A stretch of 17,005 nt of DNA from Mageeibacillus sp. UBA1257 (lineage in GTDB: Bacteria; Bacillota; Clostridia; UBA1212; UBA1257), in NCBI GenBank assembly GCA_002308775.1, contig DBVT01000086.1, positions 617 to 17,621 on the forward strand. Direction: 5' to 3'. The position numbers and the translations under genes were made by a program. The notes under the pieces are model-generated. The model was not told the origin of the DNA. It saw nothing but the letters and a program-made list of their open reading frames with translations, and made no database searches. Below, one piece after another: positions 1 through 7,522 of the stretch. Position 1 is the first letter of the stretch. Each line of letters opens with the position of its first letter.

Positions 1-1358
1 ATCTGACGTACAGGCTCTTCAAGTGCTTTCAAAACTATCTTTGCACCTGTCTTTTCATCACCGTCAAGAGTGTCTACAAGTGCCTTTACAGCGTCTGCGG
101 TATTCAAAAGTGCTGTGCCGCCGCCTGCTACGATACCTTCCTCGACAGCTGCTCTTGTTGCCGCGAGAGCGTCCTCTATCCTGAGCTTCTTGTCTTTCAT
201 CTCTGTTTCTGTAGCTGCGCCTACGCGGATGACCGCTACGCCGCCTGAAAGCTTGGCCAGTCTCTCCTGGAGTTTTTCTTTATCGAATTCGGAAGTCGTA
301 TCTTCGATCTGCTTTCTGATGGAGAGGATCCTGTTGCCGATCTCTTCTTTGGAGCCTGCGCCGTCAACGATGATCGTGTTCTCTTTCTGGACCTTGACCT
401 GTCTTGCGCGGCCGAGCTGCTCGATCGTCGTTTCCTTAAGATCGAGTCCGAGCTCTTCCGTGATGACTTCTCCGCCTGTGAGGATGGCGATATCACGGAG
501 CATTTCTTTTCTTCTGTCGCCGAATCCGGGAGCCTTGACTGCGACGCACGTGAACGTACCACGCAGTTTGTTGACAACGAGTGTCGCGAGAGCTTCGCCT
601 TCAACATCTTCAGCGATGATAAGGAGTTTCTTGCCCTGCTGAACGATCTGCTCGAGGAGCGGGAGTATATCCTGGATGTTGGAGATCTTTTTGTCTGTGA
701 TGAGGATGTAAGGATCGTCGAGGACCGCTTCCATCTTGTCAGTATCGGTAGCCATATAAGCCGAGAGGTAACCTCTGTCGAACTGCATACCTTCGACAAC
801 TTCGAGGTCTGTGCCCATCGTCTTGGACTCTTCAACCGTGATCACGCCGTCGTTAGTGACTTTTTCCATTGCGTCCGCGATCAGAGTGCCTATGTATTCG
901 TCATTTGCGGAGATCGACGCGACTCTTGCGATGTCTTCTCTTCCGCCTACCGCTCTGCTGTCTTCTTTGATGCTTTCGACTGCCGCGTCAACTGCCGCAG
1001 AGATACCTTTTTTGAGGATCATCGGGTTTGCGCCGGCTGCTATATTTTTAACGCCTTCTCTGACAATTGCCTGTGTGAGCAGTGTTGCTGTCGTTGTGCC
1101 GTCGCCTGCGACGTCGTTCGTCTTTGTTGCGACTTCCTTTACGAGCTGAGCGCCCATATTCTTGAATCTGTCTTCGAATTCGATCTCTTTAGCGATCGTT
1201 ACGCCGTCGTTCGTGATCAACGGGCTGCCGAATTTCTTGTCAAGAATTACGTTTCTGCCTTTAGGTCCGAGTGTGACTTTGACAGTATCGGCGAGGGCAT
1301 TTACGCCTTCGATAAGTGATTTCCTTGAATCTTCACTGTATTTGATTTCCTTTGCCAT
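1..1358 (-). CDS. groL: Chaperonin GroEL (Hsp60), C-terminus cut by window edge
   Basis: GroEL forms the double-ring ATP-driven folding chamber in the cytosol and works with the GroES lid encoded just upstream. The reading frame is open from an ATG at 1358 to the left edge: 452 codons plus two bases of a protein usually about 540 residues long, so the C-terminal equatorial part and any Gly-Gly-Met tail lie outside. Visible hallmarks are TLGPKGRN (residues 29-36), the ATP-site segment DGVTIAKEIE (51-60), GDGTTT (85-90) and the GGGTA nucleotide-binding segment (412-416). The start is fixed by an AGGAGG ribosome-binding site (1367-1372) lying in the 15-nt gap after the groES stop. The two genes are therefore co-transcribed from the CIRCE-controlled promoter. 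Nothing suggests a degenerate copy. Identification is essentially certain; only the C-terminus is unknown. Confidence 0.98.
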   Translation of the reverse strand, partial: MAKEIKYSEDSRKSLIEGVNALADTVKVTLGPKGRNVILDKKFGSPLITNDGVTIAKEIEFEDRFKNMGAQLVKEVATKTNDVAGDGTTTATLLTQAIVREGVKNIAAGANPMILKKGISAAVDAAVESIKEDSRAVGGREDIARVASISANDEYIGTLIADAMEKVTNDGVITVEESKTMGTDLEVVEGMQFDRGYLSAYMATDTDKMEAVLDDPYILITDKKISNIQDILPLLEQIVQQGKKLLIIAEDVEGEALATLVVNKLRGTFTCVAVKAPGFGDRRKEMLRDIAILTGGEVITEELGLDLKETTIEQLGRARQVKVQKENTIIVDGAGSKEEIGNRILSIRKQIEDTTSEFDKEKLQERLAKLSGGVAVIRVGAATETEMKDKKLRIEDALAATRAAVEEGIVAGGGTALLNTADAVKALVDTLDGDEKTGAKIVLKALEEPVRQ

Positions 1359-1373
1359 AGTAATTGCCTCCTG

Positions 1374-1661
1374 TTATTCAACTATTGCGAGAATGTCGCC
1401 CTGCTTGAGGATCGTATACTCTGTTCCGTCAAATTTTACTTCTGTGCCTGCATATTTGCTCATCAGGACTTTGTCGCCTATTTTAACTTCCATCGGGATC
1501 TTGTTGCCTTTGTCGTCGCAGATACCGGGGCCTACCGCTACTATTTCAGCCAGCTGAGGCTTCTCTTTTGCAGATCCGGGTAAAACGATTCCGCTCTTTG
1601 TTGTTTCTTCTGTTTCGATCATCTTAATGACTACTCTGTCACCCAAAGGTTTGATTTTCAT
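1374..1661 (-). CDS. groES: Co-chaperonin GroES (Hsp10)
   Basis: GroES is the heptameric lid that caps GroEL. The 95-residue product has the standard family length. It opens with the conserved KIKPLGDRVVIK strand (residues 2-13), has the mobile-loop region that contacts GroEL (around SGIVLPGSAKEKPQ, residues 23-36), carries VGPG (43-46), and ends in the usual YTILKQGDILAIVE segment. A strong ribosome-binding site (AGGAGG; CCTCC on the plus strand at 1671-1675) lies upstream of the ATG. groL follows 15 nt downstream. The gene sits behind a sigma-A-like promoter and a perfect CIRCE inverted repeat, so HrcA repression with heat-shock induction is the expected control. Confidence 0.98.
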   Translation of the reverse strand: MKIKPLGDRVVIKMIETEETTKSGIVLPGSAKEKPQLAEIVAVGPGICDDKGNKIPMEVKIGDKVLMSKYAGTEVKFDGTEYTILKQGDILAIVE

Positions 1662-1703
1662 ATCTTTTTTCCTCCTGAATTGATTATTTATTTTGAAAAC
1701 CCG

Positions 1704-1721
1704 CCCGGTAAAAAGTCCGGG
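1704..1721 (-). other. Small GC-rich hairpin in the groESL leader
   Basis: The arms CCCGG (1704-1708) and CCGGG (1717-1721) can form a 5-bp stem with an 8-nt loop in the transcribed leader, between CIRCE and the groES ribosome-binding site. It has no proper U-run, so it is not a convincing terminator. It might affect mRNA stability or be chance. Confidence 0.3.
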
Positions 1722-1743
1722 TGTTGTTCCGTTTTGTGTTTTG

Positions 1744-1770
1744 TTAGCACTCAGCGCCTTTGAGTGCTAA
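1744..1770. promoter_or_regulatory. CIRCE operator (HrcA-binding site)
   Basis: This is a perfect match to the CIRCE element: TTAGCACTC (1744-1752), a 9-nt spacer (1753-1761), GAGTGCTAA (1762-1770). CIRCE is the operator for the HrcA heat-shock repressor in Bacillota and many other bacteria and characteristically precedes groESL or hrcA-grpE-dnaK. Its upstream edge lies 7 nt after the -10 box, about where transcription should start, so bound HrcA would block initiation and the repeat would also be transcribed into the leader. Confidence 0.97.
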
Positions 1771-1777
1771 CAGCCGT

Positions 1778-1806
1778 ATTGTAAAGCTTTTCAAGGTATT
1801 ATTCAA
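1778..1806 (-). promoter_or_regulatory. Sigma-A-type promoter of groESL
   Basis: Reading the minus strand, a -35 box TTGAAT (1801-1806) is followed by a 17-nt spacer and a -10 box TACAAT (1778-1783). Each box differs from consensus at one or two positions and the spacing is ideal. The start site would fall at about 1770, on the edge of the CIRCE operator, the usual groESL arrangement. Confidence 0.82.
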
Positions 1807-1813
1807 ACACTCC

Positions 1814-1845
1814 ATTCAGCCGATTTCAGACGATTCCTGCTGAAT
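1814..1845 (-). repeat. Inverted repeat between hisIE and the groESL promoter
   Basis: Seven-base arms ATTCAGC (1814-1820) and GCTGAAT (1839-1845) are separated by 18 nt, immediately after the hisIE stop codon. Because the repeat is palindromic it could fold in the his transcript. The loop is long and no U-tract follows, so it is at best a poor terminator or a processing signal, and may be chance. Confidence 0.3.
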
Positions 1846-1848
1846 ATC

Positions 1849-2541
1849 TCAAATATCATCGACTTTCCTCGGTGTTTCTCCGTTTTTCATGATTTTTTGC
1901 ACTTTTTCTGACTTCATACCTATCCTGCCGATCAGGTTGTCAAAAACGTCCTCCCAGGTCACTCCCTCTTCCACCATGAGTACCATCAGGTGGTAAAGAA
2001 GGTCAGCGATCTCGTTTGAAGTGTCTTTATTTATGCCGTTCTTCGCCGCTACTATAACTTCTGTGCTCTCTTCGCCGACTTTTTTACATATCTTGTCGAT
2101 GCCCTTGTCAAAGAGGTAATTCGTGTACGAACCCTCGACCGGATGGATCTTCCTGTCGGCGATCGTATAATAGTCGTGAAGCAGGATATTCACTTTTGAT
2201 ATCGTCTGAGGCTCGTCAGGCGAGAAGAAGCACGTCCTGTTGCCGGTATGGCAGGCGGGACCTATCTGCTCCACTATCGCGAGGACAGTATCTCCGTCGC
2301 AGTCGTAATGAAGAGAAACCACCTTCTGCAGATGACCGGATGTCTCTCCTTTTTTCCAAAGCTTCTGCCTGCTTCTGCTGAAATATGTCGCATAGCCCGA
2401 TTCTATCGTCATTTTAAGAGACTCTTCGTTCATCCATGCGAGCATCAGGACGTCCTTAGTAAGGTAATCCTGGGCGACGCAGGGCACGAGCCCCTGTTCA
2501 TTGAATTTCACATTGTCTATAAACGTCAGATCGGCATTCAT
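1849..2541 (-). CDS. hisIE: Bifunctional phosphoribosyl-AMP cyclohydrolase / phosphoribosyl-ATP pyrophosphatase (HisIE)
   Basis: HisIE performs the second and third steps of histidine biosynthesis: removal of pyrophosphate from phosphoribosyl-ATP, then ring opening of phosphoribosyl-AMP. The N-terminal cyclohydrolase domain (about residues 12-108) shows LMLAWMNEES, the DCDGD metal-binding motif (80-84) and the zinc cysteines C81, C97 and C104, the last two within CHTGNRTC. The C-terminal pyrophosphohydrolase domain (about 116-210) carries VGEESTEVIVAAK and NEIADLLYHLMVLM, the all-alpha MazG-like acidic helices. At 230 residues it is slightly longer than typical, with a basic C-terminal tail. 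The ATG is preceded by GAGGTGA. It is the last gene of the his operon, 44 nt after hisB, where hisH, hisA and hisF would normally stand. Confidence 0.96.
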   Translation of the reverse strand: MNADLTFIDNVKFNEQGLVPCVAQDYLTKDVLMLAWMNEESLKMTIESGYATYFSRSRQKLWKKGETSGHLQKVVSLHYDCDGDTVLAIVEQIGPACHTGNRTCFFSPDEPQTISKVNILLHDYYTIADRKIHPVEGSYTNYLFDKGIDKICKKVGEESTEVIVAAKNGINKDTSNEIADLLYHLMVLMVEEGVTWEDVFDNLIGRIGMKSEKVQKIMKNGETPRKVDDI

Positions 2542-2585
2542 CTTTGTTCACCTCATTTTAGTCGAGTTTTTCATTTGAAAAGCGT

Positions 2586-3173
2586 TTAAAATGTCCCTTT
2601 TGTGGACAAAACGCCCTTTATCGAAGGATCCGTCGTGAGAGCCGCTTCAAGAGCGTGCGCAAAAGCCTTGAATATCGCTTCGATGATGTGGTGGGAATTT
2701 TTACCGTAGTGCACATTGATATGCAGCGTCATACCGCAGTTGAAAGCGACAGCTCTGAAAAATTCCTCGGTTACTTCCGTGTCGTATTCATTGATCTTTT
2801 CGGAAGGTATGTCGGCGTTGAATACTATGAACGGTCTGCCTCCGAAATCGAGATCCACGCTTGCAAGTGTCTCGTCCATTGGGATCGTGGCGCTTCCGTA
2901 TCTCTTTATGCCTTTTCTGTCTCCGGCAGCGTCGTCCAGCAGCTTTCCGAGAACGATACCGATGTCTTCGACGGTGTGGTGGCAGTCGACGTCAAGGTCT
3001 CCGTGCGCTTTAACGCAAAGTCCCAGATTCCCGTGTCCCGACAGGAGCGTCAGCATGTGATCCAAAAATCCCACGCCTGTGTCGATCTCGCATACCCTCT
3101 CCTCCGGAAAGATCTCGAGAGACGCTTTGATCTGCGTTTCCTTAGTGTTTCTTTCGATTTGCGCTTTTCTCAT
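2586..3173 (-). CDS. hisB: Imidazoleglycerol-phosphate dehydratase (HisB)
   Basis: HisB dehydrates imidazoleglycerol phosphate to imidazole acetol phosphate, the substrate of HisC. This is the monofunctional 195-residue form without the histidinol-phosphatase domain found in enterobacterial HisB, so a separate HisN/HolPase-type phosphatase must exist elsewhere. Diagnostic metal-binding motifs are GFLDHML (35-41), CHHTVED (about 64-70), MDETLA and GKNSHHIIEAIFKAFA near the C-terminus, followed by the usual LSTKGTF end. The ATG lies inside the end of hisC, giving a 32-nt overlap, with AGGTG about seven bases upstream; this suggests translational coupling. Confidence 0.97.
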   Translation of the reverse strand: MRKAQIERNTKETQIKASLEIFPEERVCEIDTGVGFLDHMLTLLSGHGNLGLCVKAHGDLDVDCHHTVEDIGIVLGKLLDDAAGDRKGIKRYGSATIPMDETLASVDLDFGGRPFIVFNADIPSEKINEYDTEVTEEFFRAVAFNCGMTLHINVHYGKNSHHIIEAIFKAFAHALEAALTTDPSIKGVLSTKGTF

Positions 3174-4230
3174 TGAGATACACCTCTGTTTCTCTTAAAA
3201 ATTTATCCATTTCATCGTCCGTTCCGATCGATATCCTGACAAAACTGTCTATTCCGGGCTTTGCGAAATACCGGATTAGTATACCATGATCCTTGAGGTA
3301 TTCATAATAATCTGCCGCATTTATGCTCTTATTCGCGGCAAAAAGGAAATTCGCGCTCGATTTTTTGACTTCGAATCCTAACTTTTCCAGGGCCTTTTTT
3401 ACGCGATCTCTCGTATTAACGACTTTTTCAAGCGTCTCTTTGTGGTACTCTTCGTCTTTAAGCGATTCTGTCGCGGCAATGCATGCGAGCCTGTCCACAG
3501 TGTATGAGTTGAATGAATTTTTCACTCTGTTGAGACCTTCTATCAGTTCACTGCCGCCCGCGGCAAAACCCACTCTCATACCGGCGAGAGAATACGATTT
3601 CGACATAGTTCTGACCACCAGCAGATTGTCGTATCTGCCTATGAGACCGATCGCAGATTCACCGCCGAATTCGACATATGCCTCGTCAACTATCACCACG
3701 TCGTCCTTGTGCGCTTCGATTATTTTTACGACATCTTCAAGGGGCATGCCGATAGACGTTGGAGCGTTGGGGTTTGCTATCACCACTCCGCCTTTCACAT
3801 TGCAGAGCGCGTCGACGTCAGGGTAAAAATCTTCCTTCAGCGGAACTGTCCCGTATTTCACTCCGAAGAGATCGCAGTAGACACTGTAGAAGCTGTATGT
3901 GATATCTGGAAAATATACTTTCTTCTTACCGTCGAAAAATGCCTTGAATGAAAACGCCAGGACCTCGTCCGATCCGTTGCCCGCAAAGACGTTTTTCTCA
4001 TCAAGACCGTTCATTTTCGCGAATGTTTTTATCGCATCCTTCGCGTCGGGATTCGGATAACGCTTTAATATGTCGAAATCAAGTGTTCTGAGGGCTTCTG
4101 CGGCCTTCGGAGACGGTCCGTAGGGATTTTCATTGGTATTGAGCTTGACTGTCTCAGAAAGGCTCTCAGGCTGTTCTCCCGGTGTATAAGGCACGATCTT
4201 TTTTGTGTTTTCGTTCCAGAATCTGCTCAT
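3142..4230 (-). CDS. hisC: Histidinol-phosphate aminotransferase (HisC)
   Basis: HisC is a PLP-dependent fold-type I aminotransferase converting imidazole acetol phosphate plus glutamate to histidinol phosphate. The 362-residue product has the family length. It shows the N-terminal LNTNENPYGPSP motif (30-41), the PLP-phosphate/aspartate elements NPNAPTS (153-159) and VDEAYVEF (181-188), and the PLP-binding lysine K211 in TMSKSYSLAGMRVGF. The conserved C-terminal arginine region appears as FVRISIGT. The start codon follows the hisD stop by three bases and its ribosome-binding site (AGAGGA) lies within the end of hisD. It overlaps hisB by 32 nt. Confidence 0.97.
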   Translation of the reverse strand: MSRFWNENTKKIVPYTPGEQPESLSETVKLNTNENPYGPSPKAAEALRTLDFDILKRYPNPDAKDAIKTFAKMNGLDEKNVFAGNGSDEVLAFSFKAFFDGKKKVYFPDITYSFYSVYCDLFGVKYGTVPLKEDFYPDVDALCNVKGGVVIANPNAPTSIGMPLEDVVKIIEAHKDDVVIVDEAYVEFGGESAIGLIGRYDNLLVVRTMSKSYSLAGMRVGFAAGGSELIEGLNRVKNSFNSYTVDRLACIAATESLKDEEYHKETLEKVVNTRDRVKKALEKLGFEVKKSSANFLFAANKSINAADYYEYLKDHGILIRYFAKPGIDSFVRISIGTDDEMDKFLRETEVYLNEKSANRKKH

Positions 4231-4233
4231 ATA

Positions 4234-5541
4234 TCACTCGTCCTCTATATCTTCCATTCTTCTCGTTATCGAATACGCGTGAGCTCCGAGTCCCTCTTCC
4301 TTTGCGAAGAGCACCACCTCTTCCGCCTCGTTTATGAAGTCCTCTTTCGTATAATTTATTATGCTCGTGCGTTTTAAAAAATCCCAGACTCCGAGAGGCG
4401 ACGAATACCTCGCCGTACCGCCCGTCGGAAGCACGTGGTTCGTTCCGCAATAGTAGTCTCCCATCGGTTCGGGCGACCATTTTCCGAGGAATACCGCTCC
4501 GGCGTTCTGCACCTTGTGTAAGATCTCCTCTTCGTTTTTCGCGATTATCTCGAGATGCTCCGGAGCTATTCTGTTGGCTATTTTAACTGCAGTATCTATG
4601 CTGCCTGTCACTATTATCGTTCCGTTCTTATCGATCGAAGCCCTGGCGATATCTTCTCTCACGAGCTGGCCGAGTTCCATCTCGATCAAGGGTTTTACCG
4701 CTTCCGCGAGATCTTCCGATGTCGTTATCAGCACAGACGCGGCCATCGGATCGTGCTCTGCCTGAGAGAGCATATCTGCCGCGACATATGACGGATCCGC
4801 CGTCTCGTCAGCGATTATAAGTATCTCGCTGGGGCCCGCTATCATATCTATTCCGACTGTTCCGAAGACTGCCTTTTTTGCGGCGGCCACATATGCGTTC
4901 CCGGGGCCTGTTATTTTGTCGCATTTCGGGATCGTTTCCGTTCCGTAAGCCATCGCGGCGATCGCCTGCGCTCCGCCTACCTTGTATATCTCGTCAACTC
5001 CCGCTATGCCCGCCGCGGCAAGTATCGCAGGGTTTATTTTACCGTCTCTTCCGGGAGGAGTGCACATCACGATCTTTTCGACTCCCGCCACTTTAGCGGG
5101 GATTATATTCATTAAAACTGACGACGGAAGCGGCGCTCTTCCTCCGGGCACATAAACTCCCGCGACTTTTACAGGCGTCACTCTGATCCCTATTCTCGAA
5201 CCGTTGTCCTTTGTCATACTCCAGGATTTTTCAAGCTCGTGCTCGTGGAATTCCCTTATATTGTCCGCGGCGTTTTGGAGCGTCGAGAGCATGCTGAGAG
5301 CAAGCTGGGATCTCGCTTCGAATATTTCTCCCGGTCTGACTCTCATCTCTTTTGCAGTCATTCTCGCGCCGTCGAATGTCATCGTGTAATCGAGCACGGC
5401 AGAGTCTCCTCTGCTTTTTACGTTCTCGAGTATATCCTTCACGGCCGTGTCAACGGAGATCGTAGTCAGCGTCCTTCTCTTTTCAAATTCCTCGTAAAAT
5501 TTGTCGCACGAGTATTCGCTGTATATTTCGTATTCCTTCAT
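4234..5541 (-). CDS. hisD: Histidinol dehydrogenase (HisD)
   Basis: HisD is the zinc- and NAD-dependent enzyme for the last two oxidations, histidinol to histidine. The 435-residue protein matches the usual length. Seen in the sequence: YVPGG (130-134), KVGGAQAIAA (187-196), the family signature beginning GPGNAYVAAAKK (212-223), zinc ligands Q260 and H263 in SQAEHD, D361 and H421, and the catalytic pair E328-H329 in APEHLEI. The start overlaps the hisG stop by 4 nt (ATGA), typical of tight operons. The ribosome-binding site is weak (GGATGAGAG), so expression may depend on coupling to hisG translation. Confidence 0.97.
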   Translation of the reverse strand: MKEYEIYSEYSCDKFYEEFEKRRTLTTISVDTAVKDILENVKSRGDSAVLDYTMTFDGARMTAKEMRVRPGEIFEARSQLALSMLSTLQNAADNIREFHEHELEKSWSMTKDNGSRIGIRVTPVKVAGVYVPGGRAPLPSSVLMNIIPAKVAGVEKIVMCTPPGRDGKINPAILAAAGIAGVDEIYKVGGAQAIAAMAYGTETIPKCDKITGPGNAYVAAAKKAVFGTVGIDMIAGPSEILIIADETADPSYVAADMLSQAEHDPMAASVLITTSEDLAEAVKPLIEMELGQLVREDIARASIDKNGTIIVTGSIDTAVKIANRIAPEHLEIIAKNEEEILHKVQNAGAVFLGKWSPEPMGDYYCGTNHVLPTGGTARYSSPLGVWDFLKRTSIINYTKEDFINEAEEVVLFAKEEGLGAHAYSITRRMEDIEDE

Positions 5542-6182
5542 CTGCTCTCATCCCTTTTTTCTTTCATTTTGTCGACGAGTTCGAGGATGCGCTCTCGTTT
5601 TGTCTTCATGCTCACTCTGTTCACTATCATCCTCGCGCTGACGTCAGAAATGGTTTCAAGAACGCACAGACCGTTTTCCGCGAGTGTTTTGCCGCTTTCG
5701 ACTATATCTACGATCACATCCGAAAGTCCGACTATAGGAGCGAGTTCGACGGAACCGTTAAGCTTGATTATTTCTACGCTTTCCTTCTTCACGTGTTCGA
5801 AATATTCCTTCGCGATATGCGGGTATTTTGTCGCGACTTTCTTGTTCGCGATACTGTCAAGATTGTCTTTGAGGCTTTCCGGTCCGCAGACACACATCCT
5901 GCATTTTCCGAATCCCAGATCCATCACCTCGTAGAGCGCTCTGCCCTCTTCCGCGATCGTGTCCCTTCCGACTATACCGATGTCAGCCGCTCCGTATTCC
6001 ACATATGTCGGAACGTCAGCAGGTTTTGCAAAGAAAAATTTCACCTTATTCTTTTCATCGTAAAACACAAGCTTCCTTGTCGGAGTGTTCAAAAACGACA
6101 TGTCTATCCCCGCGTTTTCGAAAAGCCCGGCTGCACATTCCGCGAGTCTTCCTTTTGCGAGAGCTATCGTGATCTCTGTCAT
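5538..6182 (-). CDS. hisG: ATP phosphoribosyltransferase, short-form catalytic subunit (HisG)
   Basis: HisG commits PRPP and ATP to histidine synthesis. At 214 residues this is the short form, lacking the C-terminal ACT-like regulatory domain of the roughly 300-residue long form. Short-form HisG requires HisZ for activity and feedback control, and hisZ is the gene immediately upstream. Visible family features are the start TEITIALAKGRLAE, the central GIVGRDTIAE, and the PRPP-binding segment LSDVIVDIVESGKTLAENG. hisG overlaps hisZ by 4 nt (ATGA), with AAGGAG inside the end of hisZ. The pairing and overlap fit a stoichiometric HisZG complex. Confidence 0.96.
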   Translation of the reverse strand: MTEITIALAKGRLAECAAGLFENAGIDMSFLNTPTRKLVFYDEKNKVKFFFAKPADVPTYVEYGAADIGIVGRDTIAEEGRALYEVMDLGFGKCRMCVCGPESLKDNLDSIANKKVATKYPHIAKEYFEHVKKESVEIIKLNGSVELAPIVGLSDVIVDIVESGKTLAENGLCVLETISDVSARMIVNRVSMKTKRERILELVDKMKEKRDESR

Positions 6183-7402
6183 TTAAGGTCACGCTCCTTC
6201 CGTGCTTTCTGCGCTTTCGGGGCGCTTGTTTCACCTGCAAATATGTATTTTACAAGTTCGTTTTCCCTCGCTTTTGCCTGCGCGGCTGTGAGTCCTTCTG
6301 TATCGGATTCGGCTCTTATTCCCTGAGATCTGAGTTTTTCAACGAGCGCAAAAGCCTCGCTCCTGTTTTCTTTATCAAAACACACTCTCGTAATAGGCTC
6401 CTTTTCTTTCAAGATCGAAGGGTCTTTCCTCTCAAGCGCTCTCATGACCATATTGAGACCTATGGAAAAACCTGTAGCGGAACTGTCTCTGCCGTAGTTT
6501 TTACTCAGACCGTCGTATCTTCCGCCGCTCATGACCGGAAATCCGCTGCCCTTCGTAAAACCTTTGAATATCGTTCCGGTGTAATAGTTGAGACTTCCGA
6601 GCATTCCCAGATCCACCGTGATACTGTCGCCCAGGCCGTAATCCTCGAGTATTTTAATGACTTCTCTCAAATTATCTATCGCTTTGGCGGAGCGTTCGTT
6701 GTTGGCGAATTTTTCAGCCTTGTCCAAAACGTCAGCCGTTCCGAACAGTCCGGGAAGGCCGAGCAGTTTGTCTGCGAGTTCCTTTGAGAATGATTTTCCT
6801 TTCAGCAGCATCTCGAGCTGCGCGTAGTCTTTTCTGTCTATGCACTGGCGAACAGTTTCCACAGTCTCCTCATCGACTCCCTCCGCCGCAACGATGCCTT
6901 TGAAGAATTCGACCTGTCCTATATCGACCTGAAAATCATCTATCCCGAGTTCTTTCATTATTCCGATCGACTGAGCGATGACTTCAGCGTCCGCCAGAGG
7001 TCCCGGAGCTCCGATCATCTCCGTTCCGGCCTGCGTGAACTCCCTGTATCTTCCTCCGCCCGCTTCGTTGTACCTGAAGACGTTGCCAATGTAAAACAAT
7101 TTTACCGGGAGCTGTCTGTCTTTCATTTTTGCGGAGAAAACTCTCATCGCGGGGACGGTCATATCAGGTCTCAGAGCGAGAAGAGCGCCGCTCGCGTCGG
7201 AAAATTTGTACATCATTTCCTGCTCGATCACGCCGCCTGCCGCAAAAACGTCGTAGTATTCTATAGAAGGCGTCTCAATTTCGAGGAATCCGCTCTGTCT
7301 GAGCCTTTTCCTAACCTTTTCCTCTATATCCCTTTTGAGTCTGCATTCATCTGTTAAAATGTCCTGCACTCCGTCCGGCGTATATATTCGCTTGTCGTTC
7401 AT
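6179..7402 (-). CDS. hisZ: ATP phosphoribosyltransferase regulatory subunit (HisZ, HisRS paralogue)
   Basis: HisZ is a class II histidyl-tRNA synthetase-like protein that lacks synthetase activity and activates short-form HisG. The sequence opens with YTPDGVQDILTDE, shows synthetase-like motif 2 (GNVFRYNEAGGGRYREFTQ) and a motif 3-like region (GFSIGLNMVMRALE), and has the HisRS-like GGRYDGL segment. At 407 residues it is close to HisZ length and only a degenerate remnant sits where the HisRS anticodon-binding domain would be (about residues 340-395), with a basic tail. Placement directly before short-form hisG decides against calling it hisS. It is the first gene of the his cluster, 120 nt after pcrA, with a GGTGA ribosome-binding site. 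Confidence 0.94.
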   Translation of the reverse strand: MNDKRIYTPDGVQDILTDECRLKRDIEEKVRKRLRQSGFLEIETPSIEYYDVFAAGGVIEQEMMYKFSDASGALLALRPDMTVPAMRVFSAKMKDRQLPVKLFYIGNVFRYNEAGGGRYREFTQAGTEMIGAPGPLADAEVIAQSIGIMKELGIDDFQVDIGQVEFFKGIVAAEGVDEETVETVRQCIDRKDYAQLEMLLKGKSFSKELADKLLGLPGLFGTADVLDKAEKFANNERSAKAIDNLREVIKILEDYGLGDSITVDLGMLGSLNYYTGTIFKGFTKGSGFPVMSGGRYDGLSKNYGRDSSATGFSIGLNMVMRALERKDPSILKEKEPITRVCFDKENRSEAFALVEKLRSQGIRAESDTEGLTAAQAKARENELVKYIFAGETSAPKAQKARKERDLK

Positions 7403-7522
7403 TTTGTCACCGTCTTTCCCGCGCTTTCGCGTGTCTGGTCGATTTCGAATAATTTATGCGTCATTTTTGCATATTTTGCACACTTTCAGTCAGATTTTTG
7501 GACTTTTGTGTGACTTTTTATT
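7403..7522 (-). other. Intergenic region between pcrA and hisZ
   Basis: This 120-nt AT-rich gap is the only place for a his promoter. It holds two TGCAAAA repeats forming the small palindrome TGCA-5 nt-TGCA (7468-7480) and a small GNRA-like hairpin with a CGC/GCG stem near hisZ. I see no convincing -35/-10 pair, no rho-independent terminator for pcrA, and it is too short for a T-box leader. Confidence 0.4.

Noticed and set aside
70..1557. Plus-strand open frames of 110-190 codons opposite groES/groL
   Set aside because: They are antisense shadows of strongly conserved chaperonin genes, have compositionally biased Ser/Leu-rich translations, and lack ribosome-binding sites.
6179..7402. Histidyl-tRNA synthetase (hisS)
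   Set aside because: There is no proper anticodon-binding domain, and the gene overlaps a short-form hisG, the diagnostic context for hisZ.
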